Source: Gemmatimonadaceae bacterium
GTDB lineage: Bacteria > Gemmatimonadota > Gemmatimonadetes > Gemmatimonadales > Gemmatimonadaceae
Direction: 5' to 3'
DNA length: 64,000 nt
Assembly (NCBI GenBank): GCA_025931335.1
Contig: JAICNG010000001.1
Location: forward strand, 20,676 to 84,675
This document shows, one piece after another, positions 37,764 through 46,422 of this stretch (its first letter is position 1; each line of letters starts with the position of its first letter). The position numbers and the translations under genes are program-made. The notes below the pieces were generated by a model, which saw nothing but the letters and a program-made list of their open reading frames with translations, was not told the DNA's origin and did no database searches.

Positions 37764-38330
37764 TCACACCTCGCCCGTTCGCCGAAAACACCCGACCACG
37801 TGGTCGTCGACGAGCCCGCACGCCTGCATGTACGCGTAGCAGATTGTCGAGCCCACGAACTTGAAGCCTCGCCGCAGCAGCTCCTTGCTCAATGCATCCG
37901 ACTCGGCGGTCGTCGCGGGAATGTCGCGGAGCGATCGGCGCAGCCCGCGCTTCGGGGTTCCGTCCACGAAGCGCCAGACAAAGCCGTCGAATGAGCCGAA
38001 CTCGTCGCGCACATCCAGAAAACTACGGGCGTTAGGCACCAGCGAGGCCACCTTGAGCCGGTTGCGCACGATGCCGGGGTCTCGCAGCAGCGCGTCGAGC
38101 TTGCGCTTCGTGTAGCGAGCGATGCGCTCAGGATCGAATCCATCGAGCACCTCGCGATAGCGCTCGCGCTTCTTGAGGATCGTCGACCAGCTCAGCCCCG
38201 CCTGCGCCCCTTCGAGGGTGATGAACTCGAAGTGCGTCCGGTCATCGTGCACCGCCACGCCCCACTCGGTGTCGTGATACGCGATGTCGAGGGGTGACCG
38301 CGCCCACTCGCAGCGCTGACGCTCGCTCAC
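37764..38330 (-). CDS. tag: DNA-3-methyladenine glycosylase I
   Basis: CEWARSPLDIAYHDTEWGVAVHDDRTHFEFITLEGAQAGLSWSTILKKRERYREVLDGFDPERIARY. Confidence 0.95.
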   Translation of the reverse strand: MSERQRCEWARSPLDIAYHDTEWGVAVHDDRTHFEFITLEGAQAGLSWSTILKKRERYREVLDGFDPERIARYTKRKLDALLRDPGIVRNRLKVASLVPNARSFLDVRDEFGSFDGFVWRFVDGTPKRGLRRSLRDIPATTAESDALSKELLRRGFKFVGSTICYAYMQACGLVDDHVVGCFRRTGEV

Positions 38331-39592
38331 GTTCGCGTGCCGTCCAGCTCCTGAATAGTCTTCGTCGATGCCGCTCGCTGCTGCCTGAGCCGCGCCGAGA
38401 CGGCCTCCGCCCGCTTGAGCACTCGCAGGAGATTCTCGCCGGCGAGCTTCCGCAGATCCGCCTCGGACCATCCGCGGCGCGACAGCTCCGCGAACAGTGC
38501 CGGGTACGTCGAAACGTCCTCGAGCCCCACCACCGTCTCGCTGATTCCGTCGAAGTCGCCACCAATGCCGACGTGATCCGGCCCGGCGACGCGCCGGATG
38601 TGATCGATGTGATCCGCGACGTCCTTGAGCGTCGCCTTCGGAGCCGGGTGAGCCGCGCGCCACGCGGCAAGCTCGCGACGACGAGCGGAGTCATCGCCGG
38701 CGAACCGCTGGCGAAGCTCGCCGTTCACCCGCTGCATCTCGCTTCCGTATTGCGCCACCTGCTGCGACACGAACCCGGGGACGAACGTCACCATGACGAC
38801 CCCTCCGTTTTGCGGCAATCGCTTCAGGATCGAGTCGGGAACGTTGCGCGGCACATCCGTGACCGCCCGCGCCGATGAATGCGAGAAGATCACCGGCGCC
38901 TCGCTGACGGTGAGCGCGTCGCTCATCGTGCCCGGCGACACGTGCGACAGATCCACCAGCATGCCGAGCCGGTTCATCTCGCGGACGACCTCCTCGCCGA
39001 ACTTCGTGAGGCCCCCGTGTCGCGCCGTATCGGTTCCCGAATCCGCCCAGTCGATGGTCGCCGAGTGCGTGAGCGTCATGTACCGCGCCCCGAGATCGTA
39101 GTAGGCGCGGAGCGCACCGAGTGAGTTCTCGATCGCGTGTCCCCCCTCGACGCCGAGGAGCGAGCCAATGCGTCCACGCCCGTGGCTCGCGCGAAGGGCA
39201 TCGGCGGTGAGCGCCCACTCGATCTCCGGATATTTGGCGATCACCTGGCGCGCGATGTCGATCTGCTCGAGCTGCACGCGCGCATACCCGGAGTCGCCGA
39301 CGCCAGCGGGGATGTACACCGACCAGAACTGTCCACCCACCATGCCCGCCTTGAGCCGCGCGAGATCCGTATGTCCCGGCGTGCGCTTCCGTAGGTCGTA
39401 TTTCTCGACGTCGTGTCGTGCGACCGAATCGGTGCGGATCGCCCAGGGCAAATCGTTGTGCCCATCGATGAGTGGCGTGGAGCGAAGCACGCGCCGCGCG
39501 CGGGCGAGGTGCGGATCGGAGGCCTGCGCGCGCAACGGCTCGAGCGTCAGGGCGGCAAGCAGTACGAGAATCGTGAGTCGCATGAGGATCAT
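38327..39592 (-). CDS. Membrane dipeptidase (peptidase M19)
   Basis: TPLIDGHNDLPWAIR; GVEGGHAIENSLGALRAYYDLGARYMTLTHS; MLVDLSHVSPGTMSDAL; HVGIGGDFDG. Confidence 0.95.
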   Translation of the reverse strand: MILMRLTILVLLAALTLEPLRAQASDPHLARARRVLRSTPLIDGHNDLPWAIRTDSVARHDVEKYDLRKRTPGHTDLARLKAGMVGGQFWSVYIPAGVGDSGYARVQLEQIDIARQVIAKYPEIEWALTADALRASHGRGRIGSLLGVEGGHAIENSLGALRAYYDLGARYMTLTHSATIDWADSGTDTARHGGLTKFGEEVVREMNRLGMLVDLSHVSPGTMSDALTVSEAPVIFSHSSARAVTDVPRNVPDSILKRLPQNGGVVMVTFVPGFVSQQVAQYGSEMQRVNGELRQRFAGDDSARRRELAAWRAAHPAPKATLKDVADHIDHIRRVAGPDHVGIGGDFDGISETVVGLEDVSTYPALFAELSRRGWSEADLRKLAGENLLRVLKRAEAVSARLRQQRAASTKTIQELDGTRT

Positions 39593-39647
39593 CGTCGAGG
39601 AGTGTTTACAGTTGCCGCGGCCTTCTGCGGTTCCGCCGTCGATCAGT

Positions 39648-40757
39648 TCACCCGAGAACGTCAACTTGCGCCGCGCGCCCGCGCGCCGCCACCGCCCAGC
39701 TCGTTTCGACCGCATTCCCTCGGAAGCCGTGCACCGTGTCGAAGAGGTGCACCACGATGCACACGTGATTCGGGATCACACGCACGCGGTCGCCGACGGC
39801 TGGGCGCCAGTCGCTCCTCGAGAGATCGAGCAGGCCGTGCTCCTCGGACATCGCGCGCACCACCACGTCGTCGCGCCCGTAGATCACGCCGAACCCCTCC
39901 CCCTCGGCGCCCCGCATCGGCTCGCGTCCCAGCGATTTGGTGCCGGCGTCGATCACCGCCTGGCCCGGCACTGCCGTGCTCACCACGGTCGCCAGCACAG
40001 TGAGCGCGCAGTCGTCGAAGGTGCACGCGCCGATCGCGGCCGTCGTGCGGTCATTGTAGATGTAGGTGCCCGGGCGCATCTCGGTCACGCCGGGGATCTC
40101 GTGCGTGCGCACGGCGGTCGGTGTCGAGCCGCCACTGACGACGCGCGGGTCGAGACGCGCACGCTTCAAGGCGTCCAGGGTGCGCCCCAGGCGCTCGCCC
40201 AGCGCGCTCAATGCCTCGTCCTGCCGGTCGAGCGGCTCGCGCACATGCCCGGGGTAGAAGGCGATGCCGACGTACTCCAGCTCGCGGCGACCCCAAACAT
40301 GCCTCACGAGCGTCACCGCATCCTCGGCGGACTGGACGCCGACGCGCCGCATCCCCATGTCGCACTCGACGAGCACGCCTATGCGCCGCCCTGCCTCGTG
40401 CGCCGCATCCGCGAGATCGTCGGCCGCGCGCGCCGAGTCGAGCGCCACCGTCAGCCGTACGGCGGTGGGGAGCGCGACCACACGTCGTGCCTTCACCGAC
40501 CCGACCATCGGGTACGCGATGAGGATGTCATCCGCGACCTCGCTCATCACCTCGGCCTCCCGCGGGGTCGCGCACGTCACGCCCACCGCGCCCCGGCGCA
40601 GCTGCTCGGCGGCCAGCCAGGGAGTCTTATGGGTCTTGATGTGAGGGCGGAGGGCCAGGCCGTGGGCCGTCGAGTAGGCGGCCATGCGGTCGAGGTTGCG
40701 CTCCATGCGCGCGAGGTCGACCACGGGGGCGGGCGTTTCGAGCTCGTCGAGCGTCAT
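39648..40757 (-). CDS. D-threonine aldolase-like / alanine racemase N-domain protein
   Basis: LETPAPVVDLARMERNLDRMAAYSTAHGLALRPHIKTHKTPWLAAEQL; GSTPTAVRTHEIPGVTEMRPGTYIYND. Confidence 0.9.
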   Translation of the reverse strand: MTLDELETPAPVVDLARMERNLDRMAAYSTAHGLALRPHIKTHKTPWLAAEQLRRGAVGVTCATPREAEVMSEVADDILIAYPMVGSVKARRVVALPTAVRLTVALDSARAADDLADAAHEAGRRIGVLVECDMGMRRVGVQSAEDAVTLVRHVWGRRELEYVGIAFYPGHVREPLDRQDEALSALGERLGRTLDALKRARLDPRVVSGGSTPTAVRTHEIPGVTEMRPGTYIYNDRTTAAIGACTFDDCALTVLATVVSTAVPGQAVIDAGTKSLGREPMRGAEGEGFGVIYGRDDVVVRAMSEEHGLLDLSRSDWRPAVGDRVRVIPNHVCIVVHLFDTVHGFRGNAVETSWAVAARGRAAQVDVLG

Positions 40758-40808
40758 GCGGCTCTCCTCGAGAGGGGCGAGAGGCTGGAGGAGGGAGAAA
40801 CTTATATC

Positions 40809-41972
40809 GTGCGCGCCGGTCACGGGACGTGGCTTCGCGATCCCGCGGCCAATCAGGTGACGGTGAACGGCGGTAGCACCATGATCACCGTGTTGGGGCT
40901 GAACGCGTCTGATGTCACGCTCGACGGCCTCATCCTGAGGACGCCGGTGGAGGCGCTCGCGACTGGATTGAGCGTCCACACGGTGCTCCTGCGGCAAACG
41001 CAGAACATCAGGATCACGAACAACCAGATCATCGCGGGTGATGCCGGCCCCGGATCGGGCGGCCAGTTCGGATTCAACGGCGTGCAGGGTCTGCCCGGCG
41101 CGCCAGGGACGAGTGCGGTGTGCCCGGCTTTGACCGGAGGAGCGGGTGGCGCCGCGGGACAGCCTGGTCCGCCGGACGCTGGCTCGCAGGTGGGTGTCGC
41201 CGGGGGCAGGGGTGGTAACGGCGGGAACGGGAACGTCAGTGGGGAAAACGGTACGAAGGGTAACGACGCCGGAGCACTCGTCGGTGGAACCGGAGGCCTG
41301 GGCGGCACGCTCGTATCAGTCGCTGGCGGCGCTGGAACCAACGGCGCAGCCGGAGCGGCGGGCCAGAACGGAACGGGCGGCGCGCAGCTCGGAACGCTCT
41401 CGACCGCCGGCTACGTGCCGGCTGATGGAACCAACGGCACGTCCGGTACGTCCGGAAGCGGTGGCGGTGGTGGTGGCGGCGGGAGCGGAACGGTGACGGG
41501 TGCCGGCGGTGGTGCTGGCGGCGGCGGCAGCGGCGGTGGTGGCAACGTTGGCCAGGGCGGAAAGGGCGGCGCCGGATCGTTCGCCGTGGTCGTGATGTCG
41601 TCGACCGGCGTCGTGATCGAGGGCAACACGATCATCACCGGCGACGGCGGGATCGGTGGTCCTGGTGGCGTCGGCGGGAACGGGCGGCCGGGTGGTCTGG
41701 GCGCTTTCGGCGGCGGTGGATGCGCCGGCGGCGGCAGTGGCGGCCGCGGCGGGAACGGCGGCGCCGGCGGCAACGGCGGCAACGGCGGCAACGGCGGGCA
41801 CGGTGGTGGCGGTGGCGGTGGTCCCTCCATAGGCATTCTGAAGGACGCCGCGAGCACGGTGACGATCGGCGGGAACAACACCTTCCAGATCGGCTCCCCG
41901 GGCGCGGGCGGGTTCAGCCAGGGCGCTCAGGGCGCTGGCGGAGTGTCGGGGAACACGCACACCATGCCGTAA
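40809..41972 (+). CDS. Glycine-rich (PE_PGRS-like) right-handed beta-helix protein; 5' end looks truncated
   Basis: VTVNGGSTMITVLGLNASDVTLDGLILRTP; NIRITNNQIIAGDAG; GGAGGNGGNGGNGGHGGGG; STGVVIEGNTIITGDGG. The listed 934-aa ORF extends antisense into neighbouring genes. Confidence 0.6.
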   Translation: MRAGHGTWLRDPAANQVTVNGGSTMITVLGLNASDVTLDGLILRTPVEALATGLSVHTVLLRQTQNIRITNNQIIAGDAGPGSGGQFGFNGVQGLPGAPGTSAVCPALTGGAGGAAGQPGPPDAGSQVGVAGGRGGNGGNGNVSGENGTKGNDAGALVGGTGGLGGTLVSVAGGAGTNGAAGAAGQNGTGGAQLGTLSTAGYVPADGTNGTSGTSGSGGGGGGGGSGTVTGAGGGAGGGGSGGGGNVGQGGKGGAGSFAVVVMSSTGVVIEGNTIITGDGGIGGPGGVGGNGRPGGLGAFGGGGCAGGGSGGRGGNGGAGGNGGNGGNGGHGGGGGGGPSIGILKDAASTVTIGGNNTFQIGSPGAGGFSQGAQGAGGVSGNTHTMP

Positions 41973-41997
41973 GCCCGTTAGGCGCCTGTCCAAGCGA

Positions 41998-42058
41998 CAG
42001 CGGAGTGCGCAGTGCGGAGTGCGGACGGTGCCTGTGGGCAATCCGCACTCCGCAATCG
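41998..42058. repeat. Short intergenic inverted repeat (GCGGAGTGCGGA)
   Basis: agcggagtgcgcagtgcggagtgcgga ... tccgcactccgcaatcgcc. Confidence 0.7.
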
Positions 42059-42060
42059 CC

Positions 42061-42492
42061 TTAGTTGGCCTGTCGCGCTCGACTGCGCCTCGCCTGAGCC
42101 TCGATCTTTCTCCGAAACGAGCGCAGCAGCCGCCGCGTGCCCTCGAAGGTCAGTGCCTCGAGCGCGTCATCGATGGTTCGCCAGGTCACGACGCGGCCGT
42201 CCCCTTCCCCCACCCGCTTGTTGAGCTCGAGCAGGAAGTACGTCACGCGCAGGTGACGCCCTTCGTGCGCGAATTCCAGGTCGCCCGCCGGGGCCACCAC
42301 ACGGCTGTCGACGCCCGCTTCCTCGCGCACCTCGCGCTCGGCCGCCTCGGCGGGCGATTCGCCCGCTTCGACGTCCCCTTTGGGAAAGATCCAGTGCGAG
42401 CGCTCGTGCTTCGCGCTCACGACGAGCACCTCGGCGCCGTCGTCCGCGGCGCGCCACACGATCCCGCCCGCTTGCTGCACCAGCGTCACCAC
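42061..42492 (-). CDS. NUDIX hydrolase
   Basis: FPKGDVEAGESPAEAAEREVREEAGVDSRV matches the Nudix box. Confidence 0.93.
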   Translation of the reverse strand: MVTLVQQAGGIVWRAADDGAEVLVVSAKHERSHWIFPKGDVEAGESPAEAAEREVREEAGVDSRVVAPAGDLEFAHEGRHLRVTYFLLELNKRVGEGDGRVVTWRTIDDALEALTFEGTRRLLRSFRRKIEAQARRSRARQAN

Positions 42493-42594
42493 GCCTCCTC
42501 ATTAGTACACATCACACGATACATCGAGTGCACGTCGTTTTCGATGGGCAACCATCACAAAGATCCCGGTGGCGGGGCCACGCACGGTCTGAGG

Positions 42595-42668
42595 AACGAA
42601 TGACCCGAAGGGCGCGAATGAAATTCGAATCGATTCGAATTTCATTCGCGCCCTTCGGGTCATTCGTT
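42595..42668. repeat. Perfect 74-bp palindrome, CGAATGACCCGAA family, copy 2
   Basis: aacgaatgacccgaagggcgcgaatgaaattcgaatc|gattcgaatttcattcgcgcccttcgggtcattcgtt, self-complementary around 42631.5. Confidence 0.95.
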
Positions 42669-42711
42669 TTGTCAGGCAGTACGTGGCCCTGCGATCGGAA
42701 CCTCGAACGAG

Positions 42712-45700
42712 CTACGGAGAGCCCCCGACTTCCGCCAGCGGACGCTCCGGCTCCCACCACCACGGCCGCTCGATGGCGCGCTGGCGCGGCCAGATCTCCG
42801 TGAGTGACTCCGCCTCGTACAGCCGCCCGTTCTTCATCACGTACCGGATGGTGTTCGTGTTGCGGATGTTCTCGAGCGGGTTGGCGTCGAGCACCTGCAG
42901 GTCCGCGAGCTTGCCGCCCTCGAGCGTTCCCAGCTCCTTGCCGAACCCGATCGCTTCGGCGCCGAACACCGTGCCGACGCGCAGGACGTCGTGATTCTTC
43001 ATGCCCCCCGACGCGATCGACCACAGCTCCCAGTGGACGCCGAGTCCCTGGAGTTGGCCGTGGCCGCCGACGCCGACGCGACCGCCCGCCTCCACGATCT
43101 TCTTCGCCTGCTCGGCGAGCAGCTCGAACGAGTACTGGCTCTCGTGCCACCATCCCTGCCGCCGGAGCCCACGACGCAGGAGCTCCGTCTTCGGAACCCA
43201 GCGACCGAGCTTGGCATCCTTCAGGATGTCGTGATGCTGATACCAGTAGTTCTCGGCCCACGGGCCGCCGTACTGCACGAGCAGCGTGGGCGTGTAGGTG
43301 ACACCGCTCTGCGCCAGCACCGTCACCACGTCGTTGTAGAGCGGGGCGATCGGCAGCGAGTGCTCGATCCCGGCATAGCCATCGATCGCCTCGGTGAGGT
43401 TCTTCTTGAAGTCGAGCCCGCCCTCGAGCGTCGGCGTGAGGCCCAGCTCCCTGGCGGCCATGATGACCCACTGCCGCACTTTCCGGTCGCCCACCATGTA
43501 CTGCTTGATCGTCTTGATGCCGTAGAACTCGGTGTAGCGCCGCAGCACGTCGCGCGCATCATCGAGGCTCTTGATGTCGTCCGACCAGAAGACGCCCGGT
43601 CCGGTCGAGAACACGCGCGGGCCGATCATGTCGCCCGTCTCGACGAGGTCGCCGTACGAGAGCACGTCGGTGGTCGACGTCTGCGGATCGCGCGTGGTCG
43701 TGACGCCGTAGGCGAGGTTCGCGTAGTACTCCCACGGCTGGATGGGGTGGATGCCGAAGCCCGGCCACATGTGCGCGTGCACGTCCACCCATCCCGGCAT
43801 GATCGTCTTGCCGGCGACGTCGATGACGCGCGCGCCCGCCGGCACCGACACCGTGCCGCGCGCGCCGACGGCGGCGATACGGTTGTCCGTCACGACGATG
43901 TCGGCGTTCTCGATGACCTCGTCACCCTTCATCGTCATCGCGCGCGCGCCGCGCAAGACGACGGTACCCTTGGGCCGATCGCGCTGCACGGTAATGAGCA
44001 CGTCGACGCGCTCGGGCTCGTACGCGGGCTTGCTCTTCTTGCCGGTGTCGGCCTGGGCGACCTTCACCGAGTCCGCTGGCGTGCGGGCGACGTTCTCCGC
44101 CGGGGCACCGCCCGCCCGGGCCGTGTCGACGCGAGCGGAATCGCGCGGCGCCGCCGCCGTCACGCGCTTGAGTGAATCAGCGCGCGCGACAGAGTCGCGC
44201 TGGAGCGAGTCGGCGCGCGGAAGGTCGAAGGTGAAGTACGAGTGACCGATCGAGTAGTGCACCCGCTGCGCGTCGCGGTACCATCCGACGAAGTCACCCC
44301 CAATGCGGGTGAGCCGCCGCGCCGGTACCTGGGCGTTCGCCGGATTGGCGACGTTGACGGTCGGCGTCGTGCCGCCGATGACGGGAATCGACAGTACGTA
44401 GACGTTTCCGTCGACCTGCGCGAGCACGCGATCCCCGTCGGGTGAGACGAGGATCTCATCGGCGGGATTGGGCAGTGGCGGGTTGCGGCGCGCGTCCATG
44501 TTGCCGGTCACCTTGATGTGCGCCTTCCGATCGGTTCCGTCGTAACGCATCGACACGAGCCCGTCGCGCGGGTCATACAGGTACACGCGCTCGGCATCGC
44601 GGGAAAAATGCGGATAGCCGTAGAACGTCATCGGGGTGATCACGCGCGCCTCACCGCCGGTGGCGGGAAGCCACACGAGCTCGATGCCGGCGGCGAACGG
44701 GTTGCGCGTGAACTCCTCGTGCTCCACTCGCTGCTGACGCGGCCCGCGCGCCACCACGAGGCGCTGTCCGTCGGGCGAGTAGTTGAGCTGCTCGTAGAAT
44801 GCCTGCTGTCTCGTGAGGCGCTCGGGCTGGCCGCGCCCCTCGGCGCGAATGCGCATGACGTCGCCGCCCTGATCCGTCCACGTGACGTAGGCGACGTACC
44901 GCCCGTCGGGCGACCACACCGGCGAGTGCTCGCCGATGCCGCGCGTGGTGGTAGTGAGCCGCCGGGGCGTGCCGCGCGGCAGGTCCATCACCCACACCTT
45001 GTCGAGCGCGGTGAAGGCGAGCCGCCTGCCATCGGGCGACGGCCGCGCTCCTCGCACCTGCTGCACCGTGAGCGTGGAGTCGTTCAGCTGATACTCGAAC
45101 TTCGACAGTGGCCCGAGTCCGATGTCGATGGCCGCGGTGAAGGGGATCTGGACGGAGCGGCCGGAGCCGACATCCACGCGCCAGAGCTTGCCGCCATACG
45201 ACGTGACGACAGCCTGCCCATCCGGAGTGAACGCGGATCCTGGGAGCAGGTCGCGAGTGAACCGGGACTCCTGGTCGTCGCGCTGTACGTTCTGCACGAG
45301 CCAGCGCTCGTCGCCGCTGGTGAGGTCGCGCAGGCGAAGTGAGGTGACGCTGTCGGCGCGCGTCCCATAGACCATCCATCGCCCGTCGGGGCTGATGACC
45401 GGCCGCATGGCGCCACCCAGCGCATCGGTGCGCCGAAAGATCTGGCCCGTCTCGCGGTCGTAGACGGCGATCTGCCATCCGAACGACGTCTGGTTGTATC
45501 CGCCCGTCCCCTGCCGGGCCGCCACGTAGACGTAGCGTCCGTCCTTTCCGAAGGCCGCACCCACGTAGTTGTTAGGCAGCTGCGGCGCGAACGGAGCGGG
45601 CGGACCGCTCGGCGCCGGAGCCGTCCCGGTCATCTTCAGGCCGGCGCCGCCATCCTTGTGATAGAGATAGAGATCGTATTGCGGCGTGAACTGCGACGCG

Positions 45701-46149
45701 TTCCGCGAGACGACGAGAAAGCGCCCATCGGGCGTCCACTCCGGCGAGACGTACTGCGTCTTCTCCCCTTTCGTGATCGCCTTCGCGTTCTTCCCGTCGG
45801 CGTCCATGACCCAGAGGTTGTCGGAGCCGGAGCGGTCGCTCACGAACGCGATCTGCTTGCCATCGGGCGAATACCGCGGCTGAACGTCGAAGGCAGGCCC
45901 TTCGGTGATACGCGTCGCCTGGCCGCCGGTGATGGGAAGGGTGTAGATGTCGCCCACCATCTCGAAGACGATCGTCCGGCCGTCCGGCGAGACGTCGAGC
46001 GACAGCCAGGTGCCCTCGTCGGTGGTCAGCTTGACCGTCCGCTCGGTCTTGAGCGGGAGATCTTTCTTCGTGGAGTCGGCTTTCTGTTCCTGCGCGTCGG
46101 CGGGAAGACCGAGACCGGCCGCGAGGGCGACGAGGAGTATGGAGCGCAT
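42712..46149 (-). CDS. Amidohydrolase with N-terminal TolB-like WD40/PD40 beta-propeller
   Basis: LDVSPDGRTIVFEMVGDIYTLPITGG..YSPDGKQIAFVSDRSGSDNLWVM; C-terminal KTIMPGWVDVHAHMWPGFG, YGVTTTRDPQT. Confidence 0.93.
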   Translation of the reverse strand: MRSILLVALAAGLGLPADAQEQKADSTKKDLPLKTERTVKLTTDEGTWLSLDVSPDGRTIVFEMVGDIYTLPITGGQATRITEGPAFDVQPRYSPDGKQIAFVSDRSGSDNLWVMDADGKNAKAITKGEKTQYVSPEWTPDGRFLVVSRNASQFTPQYDLYLYHKDGGAGLKMTGTAPAPSGPPAPFAPQLPNNYVGAAFGKDGRYVYVAARQGTGGYNQTSFGWQIAVYDRETGQIFRRTDALGGAMRPVISPDGRWMVYGTRADSVTSLRLRDLTSGDERWLVQNVQRDDQESRFTRDLLPGSAFTPDGQAVVTSYGGKLWRVDVGSGRSVQIPFTAAIDIGLGPLSKFEYQLNDSTLTVQQVRGARPSPDGRRLAFTALDKVWVMDLPRGTPRRLTTTTRGIGEHSPVWSPDGRYVAYVTWTDQGGDVMRIRAEGRGQPERLTRQQAFYEQLNYSPDGQRLVVARGPRQQRVEHEEFTRNPFAAGIELVWLPATGGEARVITPMTFYGYPHFSRDAERVYLYDPRDGLVSMRYDGTDRKAHIKVTGNMDARRNPPLPNPADEILVSPDGDRVLAQVDGNVYVLSIPVIGGTTPTVNVANPANAQVPARRLTRIGGDFVGWYRDAQRVHYSIGHSYFTFDLPRADSLQRDSVARADSLKRVTAAAPRDSARVDTARAGGAPAENVARTPADSVKVAQADTGKKSKPAYEPERVDVLITVQRDRPKGTVVLRGARAMTMKGDEVIENADIVVTDNRIAAVGARGTVSVPAGARVIDVAGKTIMPGWVDVHAHMWPGFGIHPIQPWEYYANLAYGVTTTRDPQTSTTDVLSYGDLVETGDMIGPRVFSTGPGVFWSDDIKSLDDARDVLRRYTEFYGIKTIKQYMVGDRKVRQWVIMAARELGLTPTLEGGLDFKKNLTEAIDGYAGIEHSLPIAPLYNDVVTVLAQSGVTYTPTLLVQYGGPWAENYWYQHHDILKDAKLGRWVPKTELLRRGLRRQGWWHESQYSFELLAEQAKKIVEAGGRVGVGGHGQLQGLGVHWELWSIASGGMKNHDVLRVGTVFGAEAIGFGKELGTLEGGKLADLQVLDANPLENIRNTNTIRYVMKNGRLYEAESLTEIWPRQRAIERPWWWEPERPLAEVGGSP

Positions 46150-46275
46150 GAGCTCGTATCCGGGGAAGTGAAGGTGGACCGCGGGCCTCTTGTCTAAGCC
46201 TTTTGGATGCGAGTCCGCAAGTCGGCTCGTGACGGTCTTACCGCAGGTTAACGAGCCATGGCCCGGGACGTCGGG

Positions 46276-46308
46276 CTGGCATCCAAGTTAAAAGGGGGGA
46301 CGCGGATG
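46276..46308. repeat. Isolated third copy of the GxxExxY-unit terminal repeat
   Basis: ctggcatccaagttaaaaggggggacgcggatg versus ctggcatccaagttcaaaggggggacgcggatg at 10228-10260. Confidence 0.85.
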
Positions 46309-46422
46309 CTTGAATGCATTGAACCCGAGTCGCCATATCGAGCCCCAGCAGAACGGACTCGTGACGCGTACTCACCCGTGGTACATTGGACGCCCGTCCC
46401 TGTCTCTCAACCGCGAGGGCCC

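Noticed and set aside
39168-40790. N-terminal two thirds of the 934-aa plus-strand ORF
   Set aside because: It is antisense to the clearly coding dipeptidase and D-threonine aldolase-like genes; only the part after about 40.8 kb has its own coding signature.
41411-41881. Proline-rich minus-strand ORF (PPPPPPPCPPLPPLPPLPP)
   Set aside because: Mirror image of the glycine-rich PGRS-like tract on the plus strand; composition artefact.
42991-44175. 394-aa plus-strand ORF
   Set aside because: Antisense to the WD40/amidohydrolase gene.
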